From Circinella minor (lineage: Eukaryota; Mucoromycota; Mucoromycetes; Mucorales; Lichtheimiaceae), in assembly GCA_016758965.1 (NCBI GenBank), contig JAEPRB010000173.1, positions 1 through 64,000 on the forward strand: a stretch of 64,000 nt of DNA, given 5' to 3'. Positions 39,105 to 52,545 of the stretch are shown here, piece by piece. Below the pieces are notes generated by a model. The model ran no database searches, was not told the DNA's origin, and worked only from the letters and a program-made list of their open reading frames with translations. The number at the start of each line of letters is the position of its first letter. The stretch's first letter is position 1. A program made the translations under genes and the position numbers.

Positions 39105-42100
39105 TTACTTTCCCATCTTTCGAATATTTGTTGAAGAAACCCATTGATTACTACATTTTGAATCTTCATAACAAGATTCAACGGATCTTATCTTAATTTC
39201 AACCAATTCTGCAACTCTGTCGAGGATAGGTACATCTGATGTTAAAAGTTGTGATGATGAGGTAGGTCGCGTGATAGAAATATGAGGTAAAAATGGACAA
39301 TGTTCGAGATCACATGCAAACCAATAGTTGACGGTTGTATAATTCATCAATGTGTTTACAAACTGTGTTAGTACTCGAAATTTATCAAAATTAATCAATT
39401 TAGGATATGGGTGTTGTGTAGTCGACAATGGTTCCAGCCGTTGTTGAGACATAAGAGGTGATGGTGCCGATAGAGTAGGATTTCCATCCATGAAAAAGGT
39501 AAGGTCCTTGAGAATTAATGGAAAAAAAGGCACTACTGGGGCTTTGGCTGTGGCTAACGATTGTCGATAAAAGCCCATATTGTTGGTTACATCCAAATAC
39601 TTTTGTAAGGTATTAAATGTATTAATATCTCGGCTTGGTAATGCGTGCCAAGTGTTTTCCAGTCGTTGAATGATCGGACATTGGAGTCCCATGACAATAA
39701 TCATACCAGTATGGAAATTGTTCCATTCAATACATAACTGCATATATTTAATATCAGCTTGTCATTCTTATATTTTAAAAAGAGAAATAGCAAAAGTAAA
39801 TGAGCCATTTTATATACCTTTGCAATATGAATAAGCTTTCTAATAATCATACGTCGTTGTTTTGAATTTTCTGGTGAACATACTTCATGAAGTACCCAAT
39901 GGCTTAGCTTTTATATGCAAAAAGAAAAAAAAAAGTCGAATAGCAAGTTAATTGTAAGTGTTAAACATGATACTAGCAACTCTCGCGTGTATATATACCC
40001 ATAATAATGTCAAGTATACAAAAAAGAAAGAAAAACTTTTTTTTAACTTACCATATTAGCTCTTCTTGTTAAAATTTTGGTATATCCACCTTTTTTCGAA
40101 TCAATCAATGCACCATTACCATTATCGTCTTTTCCACGATTTGAATTGTAATGATTGCTTTTAGCTTTATTACTTCGCCACGTTCCCTTGAGATATTCGT
40201 ATGGGGTAATATTTTTTAAAATATTGAAATCTGCCAAGGTTAAATATTGTGCAACATCGTTGGCATCCAATGACGTTAAAGCAGAAGATGTAGATGATAA
40301 AGCCAATGCATTAATGCTGCCTTTTTTAAATGTTGAAGAAGAAGAATAAGCATGAGAGGATGATGTCGTACTAGCTCCTGGAGTGTAAAATTCCCGTGCA
40401 GCATAAGGTCGTGGACTATGATTATTGATACTACCACGTTCTAATGATTCAGTGGATTTCATTCTTGGCAATGATGCTTCAGTGTTTGTTGAAAAGAATC
40501 GTTTTTCTTGTTGTATATTCTAATATATATATATATATATATTTAAGATTGGGAATACCTTGTGTTAAACCTTTTTTTTACTATTTTACACTTATCATTA
40601 TATCCATTTATACAGCAAAAAACACGAACCTGAATTTCTAACAAGTTTTTAATGGTGGCAAGGTCTTCAGCAAGATGAGCTACTTGCACATTATTATTAA
40701 GAAAACGGTACAATCGATTCAATAAATTATTATCTGTTCTGAAATCTTCATATTGAAGTTTGATCCAGCGTGATATCACATTGATAACCCTATTATTTTT
40801 GATAAGTGCTCATTAGAAGTGTGAGAAATGAAAAGATTATGGAGAATAAAAAAAGGCATGATCATGGTCCCTTATTGTTCATTCCCTTCTCTTTCATTCT
40901 TTTACCTGAGTTGAATACTTCGTTGCGAAGCTGCTCCATATTCATGACATACATTATGCTGAAATATTTCCTCAAGTTTCTCGAAAAGTCTTGATGAACT
41001 TATAAAAGCTTGATGACTTAATAAATATGTATCAACATAATCTAAATCTGTTATAATGAAATAAATTTGTTATGAGAAATCAAGTAAATGTCGTATTAAA
41101 AAAATGATTACGTATCAGGAAAAGAGTATGTATATAATTACGTATTTACGTACCATGAGCGGCGCTTTCTATCAACTTTTTAAATAGTTGAGTGCCAGTA
41201 CCCGCAATAACCTTCTGTTTGTCTCTAGCGACAAGCTGGGTTACCAAAGCAACCTCTCCATTTTTGTAAAAATAATTCAACTTATCATCTATTTTAATAA
41301 AAATCCCGCATGACGAATTTCAGAGTGTGTTAATGTAACATATTTATATCAACTCTTTTTTTTCTTTGCTTTTTTGTCAATGTTTAGTACTTACTAGCAC
41401 GAATTTCCATCTCCAGTGAACGATATAACTAAGGATAGCAATGTAGTCAAGAATAATAAATATATATGTATATTTAATACAAAAAGAAAAAAATTGACTA
41501 AAGAAATTATAAACTTACAGTGTCACGAAAAGTATTTATAGATAATGAAGTCTCGGTCGGAGATCTGTTGGGATTGTTGTTTATATCATCATCAAAAGTA
41601 CTGAATGGAATTGGATTTCGACGTTGATGAAGCTGTTGTGGGATAAGAGTTTTAGCGTGTCCTTTATTATCGCCTTGAATACTCGACGTTATTTTATGTG
41701 GCGACCAATGATGGCGAGAAAATACCGAAGATATATTGGGTTTTCCAATAGTACCTACTGAACGATAAGATGGTGTAGGTTCTTGATGTTCCAAGTGTTG
41801 AGATGGTCGTAATTCTTCTGTCAGCGATGTTCGGCTTTCTGTAAGTACCATCGCCTTGTTAAGTAATGTTGATGAAGAATATTGCTGTTGGTCTTTAATA
41901 TGCATTGCTGTATTAGTAGATGATATAGTAGCATACTTGCTATTTTTTATTTCCATACTATTAGCAACAATAGCCTTTGGTGGTTCAGTTAATGACGATG
42001 GCTCAACAATCGTTTTACTGCTCATATTTGTAGCATCCTCTATAATAATAGAATTATTATTATTATTTTTATTATTATTTCCTTGTTGATTATTATAGTG

Positions 42101-45100
42101 TATTAGGGTGGGCGTGGCTTCCTTAGATAACTGCCGCGTATCTTCTTTATTTGTATTATTTGCATGACTTTTTGGCATTTCCAAATCCAATATTTTTGAT
42201 TGTTTAGTACTTTTGGAAGAATGTAAACTTGAATATGAAGGGAAGGATTGTGCAGAGAAATAGGATGATGAGCAAGCTGATATCCGTTTTAGATTTGTTT
42301 CCTCTCCTCTTTGGCTCATATTGAGAGAAGTCATGGTTATATTCTCGTCTCCTTCTTGATTTTTACTAACAGTTTCTTCATTAGATAATTGCCTTAACTC
42401 CAAGGAAGCTATAGAGGATGAATGTGGTTCACATGGTAATAATGTAGGTGAATCAAGAACACTGATGGGGGTAAGTGGACCGTAGGTACCCATCGTTAAC
42501 ATTTCTAGTTCGTCGTCGTCATCAGATAAACTACGTCGATGTATTGTTTGATAATAATAATCTTGGTGCGCTTTGGAATGTTGATCCATTATATTATTTA
42601 CATATTTCTCGTTGTTTACCAGTATACTGTCTGGATTCGAATCAGTTTTTATTGAAGAAGATAACTGCATTGCGTCGATACCATCATCGTTATTTGGAGT
42701 ATCCTGACGAAATATTGTAGAAGTTTTTGGATAGATTTGTTGTTGATTATCATTGCTGCTACTACTATTATTATTTTTGTTGTTACTGTTGAGATTTTCC
42801 TTAAGTCGAAGTGTAGCAGCATAGCGCTCCCGTTTTCTTTGTTCACTCAATAATTTTCTGCTATTAATCCCATAAAAGCTGTAGTTGCTGTTGTATTTAG
42901 ATATTTCAGATGCAGAATATTTCATATTATCACCACATGACCAACGATGTTGCTATAATTATATTTCACATTAATATTTAATTATTATTATGTTTTTTTG
43001 AAACTTAGAAAGTAAAAAAGTAAAAAAAAAAAAAAAAAAAAGCTACGTAATTAATAGTTACCTCAGGTGAATATAATTTTCTAGTTTCAGTTATATGATC
43101 AGTTGTAAAACTTAATTGATGATTATCAAGATTACTACTCATAGAAGAATTTTTACTATTATCTCCATCCATCATTAGTATCGAATTGTTGTTGTTTTCA
43201 TATTTTGATCCCTTATTTTCATTATTATTATTTTTTGTCGAAGTAAAAAGATGACGCCAATTTACTGTTGAATTTTGTTGTGATGAAGGATTATGATGAT
43301 TTAATTGCTTCGTAACTTTAGGAATGATGGAAGCTTTTTTTGATGTAGGTGAAATTTGATGGTCACGGCCATGTCGAACAATCGTTGATGCCGATCCAAA
43401 AAAGGTACGTATTGCACTTTTTGGACTACTGCTTGATGTGTTGGTAGTAGATGTCGATGTGGTACTTCGACTTTGAACAGAAATAGATGATGAATTGTCT
43501 TCTGGCTTGATTTTCACTGTTAACCGCGATGATAATAAATCATTTTCATCATTCATAAGAGGCGAACCGCCAAATGATATATTGGATGATTTAGATGACC
43601 GAGGTGATGTTTCATGATCAAATAAAGACGGACTTTTGGTACTACTTGATGATGAATTTCTAAAAGATGAAGAAATACTTCGCATGAAACGACTACCAGC
43701 TATAAATTAATTTAATAATTTTTTTTTTCGTGAGTTGACACGTATATAATTTTTTAATACTATAATTTTTGTTCTCTTTGTTCTATACCTGTTTCTACAG
43801 ATTTTCGCTTAAGAGATCTATAAGAAAAGAGACGTATGGTATTAGCAGTCAAAACAAAAAAAGGTGGATCTGTTATTGCTGTTGCCATTATCTAAGCTAC
43901 CTATTGCTCCCATGATGCTGCTGTTGCTGCTTGTTACTTTTTGGCAAGTCTTCGCTCCGTCTATAAGTAACATCAAAGACGGTGCCAGTTCCTAACTGTC
44001 CATTAACAACTACCAAAGTTATTTTTTATACGTTAAGTGTTATTCGACTTGAAAAACAAAAATAAAATCCAATTCGTTCATTATGATAATTAAATAAAAT
44101 AACCAACCTTGGTGCTGTCGATGAGGAGTATCATCATTATGTTTTTTAGAACGAGCAATCCACTCCCCTTCTGTAGTACTTCCATTAAAAGCGAGTATTG
44201 CATCAACGAGTCTATGAGTATGTGCTATTAATGCAAGATGAACCGACTATTTATAAAATGTAGAAGCATTTATATTTGTGTTGTTATTTATACAAGAAAA
44301 TATAATTTTTTTAAACTTCTGCATAAAAAAAAATAGCACTTACCCGCGCAGAAGTACCTTCATATTCTTCTTCGAAACATCCAGCAGCTGCGATCTTATT
44401 GTATAAAGTACTAGAAGAAACTTGTATTGCATTTTTGGCACTATCCACATAGCTAAGGATAGCGTTTGTTTCACATTTAATAGTACCAGCAATTTTTTTT
44501 GACCATTCAGGTAATGCGGTCGTTGCTGGTACTTTTTGTCGATGTTTCCGATTACTACTATTATTGATGGCTTTTCCAACAGTTCGTGATAAACCATTAC
44601 TATTACTCTTACTGTTATTATTTTTTGGCATCATCGTTGTTTCCATGGTAGGCTCCCTAGTGATTTTTTGTTTACCACCATTGCTGTTTACAAAAAATCG
44701 TGCCTCAACAATGAATGATAATAAAGATGCTGCATTTGAAAGAGATAATATCACGTGTGAAGAATCATCTATATGGGTACTTGATCTTAATGCGCGAGGT
44801 GTAAGCGTTAATATAATGGTTATAGCAGATACAAATCTACTCACAAGATCCTAACAATAACATTATCAATGTTAACAACAGAAAAACAAGTGTATGTGTT
44901 AATGTGCTTAAAAAAAGAAAGGGGGAGGGAAGAGAATGAAGATTGGTGGAGGTGATCTTCGTCGCGTTATTATGCAAATTTTATAGCTTTTTAATAAATA
45001 TACTATCTTACCACATCATTAAAATATGCAAAGAAAAGAGGAGGATCAGTATTCAGTAATTGTAATTTATCAAGTATAGATTTTAACTGTTGTTGTTCAG

Positions 45101-45269
45101 ATAATGGTGAGCTGCTAATGTTGTTGTTGGTCATCATGGTCGTATTAACAGTGTAATATTTATTTTTGGTACAGCTATCATTTTTCCGTCGTCGCGGTTG
45201 ATAATTTATCATTATATTATTACTATTCTTATAATTAGTGCTGTATATTAGAGCGTCTTTATAATTCAA
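39105..45269 (-). CDS. Large Ras guanine-nucleotide exchange factor (5' end unresolved)
   Basis: Exons (minus): about 45269-45012, 44850-44344, 44246-44108, 44009-43901, 43817-43789, 43699-43062, 42952-41519, 41428-41395, 41288-41154, 41047-40906, 40789-40630, 40519-40052, 39907-39818 and 39737-39105. All join in frame to roughly 1,590 residues. The C-terminal third is a Cdc25/Sos-type module. The RasGEF N-terminal (REM) domain spans about 1050-1195 (NYFYKNGEVALVTQLVARDK to LAEDLATIKNLLEIQ). The catalytic domain spans about 1280-1560 (VAQYLTLADFNILKNITPYE, LSHWVLHEVC, FHTGMIIVMGLQCPIIQRLE, LKDLTFFMDGNP). It would load GTP on a Ras-family GTPase. The first 1,000 residues have no domain I recognise; long parts are Ser/Asn/Thr-rich. 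No SH3 is seen. The frame is open upstream of 45269 without an ATG; the first in-frame ATG is at 45212. Confidence 0.85.
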
Positions 45270-48200
45270 AATGATACGTAATAATATTGAGAGTAAACAA
45301 AAAGAATATATATTAAAAAAAAGGAAAGATCAAGTGGAAAAAGAAAAGGAAAAAAGAGCTAAAGAGGAAAACACAAGTAAAAAAATATACCCAGGAAATA
45401 ATGAATAGTAAAAATAAAAAAAGGAAGAGAGTAATGGATTAGGTGTCGGGGGAAACTTGACTCTCTTTACTACTTTTTCAATCCCTTTTTCTGGTTCTAG
45501 AGTTATCTCCCCTTTTTTTCCATCTCTGATGATTTCCCCTTATTGACGATTTCAATGGTTCTGATATGAAAATAAAGCAGCAACATTTAATAAAAATGGG
45601 CGACTAAAAAAATTAGAGCTCATTAAGGAGAAGTTAAAAAAATATAAAAACAGGGCGACGCACATACACACGTACATACCAAGAAGGAGAAAGAAGGGGG
45701 GAGAGGATGAAATTCGGAGTAAATATTTATTTATGTACACACAACAACCTCATGGTTCTATTATCTATTAGACCTCGGAGAAAGACGTATAATTATGGTG
45801 CACATACAATGCATTATAACATGTATACACATATTTAGCTGTTTATATCCTGTACAAGACTACAAGACTAAAAAAAAAAGATGCGATAGCATGTATTGCG
45901 GTAGTAATTTCACTTGTCGAAAATATGGGTTTTATTATATTATACGTGTTAACAACATAATCTATTGTTAATATAATACATAATAACGCGCCGTAGTATG
46001 TTACCAGGAGACAAAATAGATAGGGAGAAGTATGTTATAGTAGTAAGCTTATTTTTCTCTTTGTCTTCAAAAGTTACATATGCATGTAATGCACTGTATG
46101 TTTGCAAATATTCAAACCTTTCAACCTTACATCAGACACGTGTATTTTGTTGCATTCATACTTTTACTTGTATTACGATTATAAAAACTAGTAATTTGTT
46201 ACAATACTCTATAAGTCTGAAACGAGATTTATTTGTACACATTACTTTTTTTAAAGTATTTTACTATAATGAAGAGTGTTTAAAGAGTATATATTTTACT
46301 CAATCTCGGCTGCTTGTGTATCTGTTTTTATTATGAAAAATCCACAACGTGTTTCTTTCGATGATGAGTTAAACTTTTTATCTATTTATAACAAAAAACG
46401 ATAAGGCGGTGAGGAATATTATATCTAAAAAAGTAAAGTTTTACTATTATGAATATATGACATGCTTTGAAGAAAACGGAAATTATATCGAGCAGAAATT
46501 GTGAAAAAGAAAGAGATAAAGAACTTTTAGATTAAAGAAAAAAATGTTACATTAATATAATTTAATAGCGGAATATCTTTTTTGTTCTTACTCGTTCATC
46601 TCCTGTAATCTGGTCAGTATACATGAACTTTTTTTATTATTATAAAAATAGAATAAAGTCGTGGCTGGTAAGAATATAGGGAACAAAACGGGATGAAAAG
46701 AAACAATAATGATATTATATTGTCCGTGTTTATGTATAATATATTATTATTAATAAAAAAAATAGCATGATAAAACAATAATATAATATATAAATAGTAG
46801 TAATTGTTAATACGTACGTAATAAATCTGAAAATCATTATTATAAGCTTCACCCTTTTTTTAATACAGAGGATTTATTTAACTCTACAACAACCAAAAAA
46901 ATGTTTTAAAGCAATAACCATTAACACATAAGAATTTATAATTGAATAAAATCCACGTTTCAGCATTATCGAGGCGGCATGAATAAATTCTAAAATAAGG
47001 ATTATAAATGTGCCTTACGTAGTAGTTATCAAATTACTTCCAAGTTTTAATAACATTTACAAATATAAAGCGAGTATCTCTACGTATTAATTAAATAATG
47101 AATCTGTTTTAATACACATACAGTTTTATTCATTTATCCGTTCTTTTTTATGTTCATACGTATGTAGATTATACACAGAAGCACAATAAACAGCACGTAC
47201 TCAATTAGTTGTTATTGGATGATCTAAGCGAGGAATTATTGAATATCTCATTAAGTTCCGACAAGAAAAAGAACGATGCTGAGATATATTATATGTTTTG
47301 TACTCGCACTTAGTATGTAGGCCTCTATTTTCATGACGAGTCTGATTATTTTTAGCATTGGACGTGGTTCAATTCGACATGTCTTGTATCAAATAAATTA
47401 GTAATAGTATCTTGCCTATTTTACACAGTTGGAATATATTTTCCCACTTGAGTTTAATGTGCTGATCAATTAAGCAACAAAATCTACTTTATGGTTGGTT
47501 AGCCTTCATTGTTGTGACTTTTCCTTTTTGGTACGTATCAAATAACAGTACTTCAACTGCTACGTATAGAAATATTCTATACTGTCTATTATTTATTCAA
47601 TTTAGCTGAGAAGGTATGAAACAGTTTGCTACGAATAAAAGTAACATATTTTAAAGGGAAAGAATAACTTAGCAGAAAACAACAGGAAAAAGTTGTTTAT
47701 TATATCCAAACCTAACGGATTATTATAAATTCGTTATCTACTAAACTCAGTTTTTCGTCACAAAGAAAAAGTAAAAAGGTTTTTTATCAGTTACGTCAAA
47801 CAATTGCATGAATTTTTTTTTAAAAATGGTAATAATGATCATATGTTTATCTTATATGGCTAATAGCAAAAATGTAAAAAACTTACTTTTATTGAAACTA
47901 AGCTGCCTGTTTGAGAAGGGCTGCTGAGCTTATTACATATATATATATATATGAGGTCCGGTGATTATTCACATAGGCTTTTTTTTTCCTTTTGCACTAC
48001 GTAGTGGAGTATGTGTGTACGACAGGTAAGAAAAAGTATATTTTGTTTTAAAAAACAAAATAATATAAAATGAAGTAAATATTTGTTTACTGTGATGAAT
48101 GGAAATCACTTAATAGTGTCAGTAAAATATAAAAATATAACAAAAAGGGTCTTATCAAAAATAATAATAATAAGCTTTACGTAAACTTGTAGAAAATAAA

Positions 48201-49125
48201 CTAGGGCGGGAAAGATGGAGGAAATCCGCGCGATTCACTAAACCATTAATAGCACAGTTAACTCAGAAAATTCAATAACAAAAAGATTAAACTCTCTCCC
48301 CTCGTTGATATAAACCATCCTTGTTCTTTAATGTTTAAAGCTAATTGAATTTTTAAAACTAATTCTCAGTCGATGTGTATAAATCTATTTATCTATATTC
48401 TATTTTTTTTTCTTTTTACTGTATGAGATTTGTCTGCAATTAGAATAACACCAACAGACAGAGTCGAAAGAAAATATGTGATGCTATTTACTAAATGCTC
48501 GCAGCTGAAGGTAATATTATATCGAACAAGCTTTTTTTTTTGTGTTACTTTAATTATTACAGAAAGCTTGATAAGGTTTAGGCACAGTATTTTAAAGAAA
48601 ATTAGCCCTCGGTATACATAACCAGAGATATACCACAGAATGCAGGAACAAGCCATACCTTCTATTCCCAAATATTACTATTACACCACAAAAGATATTT
48701 TTTTAAAAAAATAATAATAGAGGGAAACAATATACACTTTGAATAAGGAATAGCCAATTTTTTCATAGAAAATCGAAAAAACCAAAAGCATGAAGTGCAC
48801 AATTGACCCTTTCAACTGGAAAAGGTCCGCAAAATAGGAAAAAGCAAGTATCCCGCCAGACAATTTACCAACCAATTTGGTTTTAATACTTTTGACGATT
48901 AAACGATAATGGTATTATACCCGTCATTCGGGTCGGACGAAGAAAAAAAAAAGAAACTTACTATCTATTTCCTTTCTTTCCTTGTTCTTGTTTCCCTCTT
49001 TCAGTTTTTTATTTTTTTTATTTTACTACTTCTCTGATGATATCGAGCGATATTGCTCACTTTTTTACTTAATTAAAAAAAAAAAAAAGAGGAAAAAACG
49101 AAACTTGACATAGCAACTAGTATAT
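45270..49125. other. Gene-poor region of 3.9 kb
   Basis: AT-rich with many TACGTA palindromes, for example near 46815, 47018, 47083, 47156, 47530, 47562 and 48000. A 112-codon frame at 45998-46336 has no recognisable feature. A short coding-like fragment at 47213-47313 (contains DDLSEELLNISLSSDKKKND) ends in a stop without a plausible start and may be a relic. Confidence 0.45.
48961..49020 (+). promoter_or_regulatory. Pyrimidine-rich promoter element (putative)
   Basis: CT-rich run about 105-165 bases upstream of the ATG at 49126. Inferred from composition and position. Confidence 0.3.
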
Positions 49126-50428
49126 ATGGCCATACCCGAGCGATCAGCCCGAAGAGCAGTGGTTGTTGTCTTGGCAATCACCATCGCAACCACACTCATA
49201 TATATGACAGTACTTGCAGCTTCGAAACCTACATGGGTACCAGCTTCATCTCAAACTGTCCCGGCAGGTTATTTACATGAACAACAACATGCCTTCAATG
49301 CCACCGACAACATCATCAACAATTCAACTGACCCATGGGAATGTACTTGTTATTCATACGATTCCGATGAACCACTTGCCGAAAAGCCAGATTCAAAAGC
49401 AGATGCCGGTGGTGCCAAAGATCCCATCATTGTTCCTGAATCATTTGGTGATCCACCCGCTGAACTCATGAGCAAGATCAACAAAAACTTTGTTGAAGGG
49501 CGAGTACTTCTTATTGCTACAGCAAATTATGGTATGCGCGATTATACATATAATTGGATCGAATCACTAAAAAAAACAGGTGTAGATAAGTTTCTTGTGT
49601 TCTGTTTGGACGATAAACTTTATAAACACATGGTAAATGCTGGATATGAAGAAAATGCAGCTACGATCCCAGCAAGTTGGTTGGATCTCGACGTTGCTGC
49701 TGGTTTTGAAGATTATTTTTCACCCAAATATCGTATCATTACACACGCAAAGACGTTAGTTGTTCAACGACTATTATACCTTGACGTCACAGTCTTCTTT
49801 TCCGATGTCGACATTGTATTTTTACGACCACGTATGATTGAATTTGTAAAGACGTATATGGATATACGACCAGAAACACATGTCATTTTCCAACAAGAAG
49901 GTCTCGATACTCGACAAGTCAATTCCGGTTTTTATTTGATCAAACCAGAATATGACATGAAACGAATGCTTGCACAAACAATCTACCTTCAAGATTCAAC
50001 AGAAGGTCTGACACAACAAGGTGCTATGAATAGAGCATTGGATGATATGGTCAAGGACATTCGATCTTCCAGTGTTGTTCTTCTTGACGTTATGTTCTTT
50101 CCTAATGGTTTTGCTTATTTTGATAACAACTTGTCTAAATCACGAGGGGTTGAACCATATATTTTACATGCTAACTTCCGGGTAAGCAGCAGTAGTAATA
50201 GCCTATAACTGGCATTTTGTTTTGTAAACAATCTCCCTTTTTTTAATCGACTTTTCCTAATAATGACCCCCATTTTTTTTCTTTTAGGTTGCCGGTGACA
50301 AAAAGAAAGAACTAGTAAACCTTGGGATGTGGTATCTCGATGAAAAATGGCTCAAAAAAGTAGACGCTCAAGTCGAACAATCTTGGCAAGAGCAAGTGGA
50401 CACAATTACTCCAGGCAATAGTTCTTAA
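49126..50428 (+). CDS. Type II membrane nucleotide-diphospho-sugar transferase (DxD glycosyltransferase)
   Basis: Exons 49126-50181 and 50288-50428 give 398 residues. A short basic N-terminus (ERSARR) and a membrane anchor at about 10-32 (AVVVVLAITIATTLIYMTVL) predict a Golgi type II protein. The stem has two potential N-glycosylation sites (NAT, NST). The catalytic part starts near residue 122 with GRVLLIATANYGMRDYTYNW, followed by KFLVFCLDDKLYKHM, YRIITHAKTLVVQRLL and the metal-binding DVD in VFFSDVDIVFLRPR. Then come QVNSGFYLIKP and PYILHANFR. This order (aligned K...LL, FSDVD, N-S-G-F, H-x-N) is that of the nucleotide-diphospho-sugar transferase family related to GT77 alpha-galactosyl- and xylosyltransferases. 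Donor and acceptor are unknown. Codon usage is richer in C-ending codons than in the neighbours, hinting at higher expression. Confidence 0.88.
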
Positions 50429-51939
50429 AACAATTCAGAAAAAAGATAATAATAATATAACAATATAATAATAACATAACCTTTCCATCTCTTTTTCTTG
50501 TATTATCAGTTTCCCGTACACACCCACACCCATATACATAATTATATATATACACACATTTTACTCTCTCTCTCTCTCTCTGTTTATTTTTTCTTTCGGG
50601 CTGGACCTTTTTTTCTTTATTTTTTTGCATATTAATACCAAATAGTCTATAATAACAACTGCGAAATCTTAATTAAACAAAATATATATGTATTTGCCTG
50701 GAAAAAAAGGGGTGCGAGGGGGGAGTTTTCTTTGTCGGAGAGTGATATCTGAATATCCGTTTTGCCATCAACAACAGGGCATTCCAAGAAAACATGTAAA
50801 AAAGCAACTGTATTATAGATTTAGAGTGTAACACGAGTTATAATCATGATGAAATATAAAATCTTTTGAGGTTTTATACTATACATAATTATATAATTAT
50901 TTTGATTTAAGGCTTCTACATTTATAATATAAATGTGATCTGCTGATTTTTGGGTATTTATAGAACGTCGACATTGAGAAAAACAGGAAGAAAAATAAGG
51001 AGGTTCTTCTTGCTTGTGCATAGTGGAGGAGAGAGTCAGTGCATTTTTTGCTTTTTTAAAATTGCAGAGAATAAAAGAAGAATCTCTGTTTTCCATGTGG
51101 CCACAGTTTGAAATTTACACTTTTTTTTTATCTTGTATACTCTATCATAAAAATCAGCGAACTTTTTTTTAACCCACCAAAAACTTCTATAAGGGATACT
51201 TAAGGGGGATTCTTCAAATCTTGTTGACTTTATTATTTCTTTGTTATTTGTATAGTTTCTCCTTTACCTTTGTATGTGTATAAAAAACTGAGTACAAAGA
51301 AATAAATTCGGTATAAATTTTACAATCACTTGATATGGCATTAACATATATGTATAAACATCAATGTTAATTCTAACGAAATATAAAATAGTGATTGGTT
51401 TTTTTAGAGCTATGAAGAGCAATGAGTGAAATAACTATCTTCGTTCAATAAAAGCTTATTGTAAAAACAGCCCTTCGTTATTTGAGTATGGTTATAATAT
51501 ATAGTTTGTTTTGCCACATCCTTCTTTTCTACTATACAAATGCCATGTATATTGATAATAATTCATCACATTTTCGTGTAATCCTGTTTTAGTCATAGTA
51601 ATGGTATACTACCATGATAGGTTATTCAATAATAAAAAGAAAGGCTTTCCAGGATTATATACTTTTATATACATCATATTATATGGCGATTTCATATAAT
51701 AAAAAACCGAGTTACAAGTTATTCTGGAATGGATCAAGTAATAAACAGGAATCAAACAATAGTTGAGTTACTATACTGGTACCCCCCCCTGGATAGTTTC
51801 CTATTTTTAAGCACTATACATATGCTTATTTCTAACCGTGAAATCAAATATAAGTCCAAATAAATCTACCAACTAAAATGTTTACATTGATCCCCCATGT
51901 GTTTCTAACCTCAAATCTTTTCAAAATCAGTTGTTTTGA

Positions 51940-52545
51940 ATGATTTACGTACGTAATTATTTTTTGTATGTGCCGAACGAGACGTTAAAAGACTTATTTA
52001 AATGTCCTAGTCACAAAAACATACCAGAAGAAGGGGACTTGGTTCTTGGACATGATCGAGAATTAAAAATAAAAGTAAGATGCTTGGATAATACTATACA
52101 TATAAAATTTCATATATTACGATACGGTTATTCAACATCTTTTCAAAGATATTTGAAATGGTACTCTCATTATTATTGATTAGAAGTATAGATCATAAAT
52201 TAATTTGCAAACAATCTCATATGTGTGAACAAAACCATACGTAAATATATAAGAGAAAATTTGCGACGGAAAACAAAAAAAGAAATAATCACTAGGCTAT
52301 GTTAAATAGGTATAAGTGTTGCAAAACATAATCTTAAAAGTTTATCCAATGTTGCGCCACATCAAGCGTTTTATACCACACCTAAAAAAGGTAGTTCAAT
52401 GCAGGTCATAAATTATTTGGAAATGAAGGAGTTAAGACACATCGTTTTGTTCATGGATCGTCTCGTTACAAAGACCGGTGATGAGAAAAACATTGCCGAC
52501 AAACTCATCGATGTGGTTCTTGATCACCATAAATATTTTTGTAGG
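51940..52545 (+). pseudogene. Unrecognised coding-like fragments, probably a decayed gene
   Basis: Two segments have normal protein composition inside AT-rich DNA. The first (51940-52179) contains FKCPSHKNIPEEGDLVLGHD. The second is open from about 52307 and contains FMDRLVTKTGDEKNIADKLI; it ends at AG followed by GTACGT, a good donor-like site at 52546. I cannot join them or recognise a family. It may be a real but unannotatable small gene, or a transposon-derived relic. Confidence 0.3.

Noticed and set aside
45998..46336. 112-codon plus-strand frame in the gene-poor region
   Set aside because: Starts with ATG but has no recognisable domain, motif or splice context, and its composition is close to AT-rich background; not enough support.
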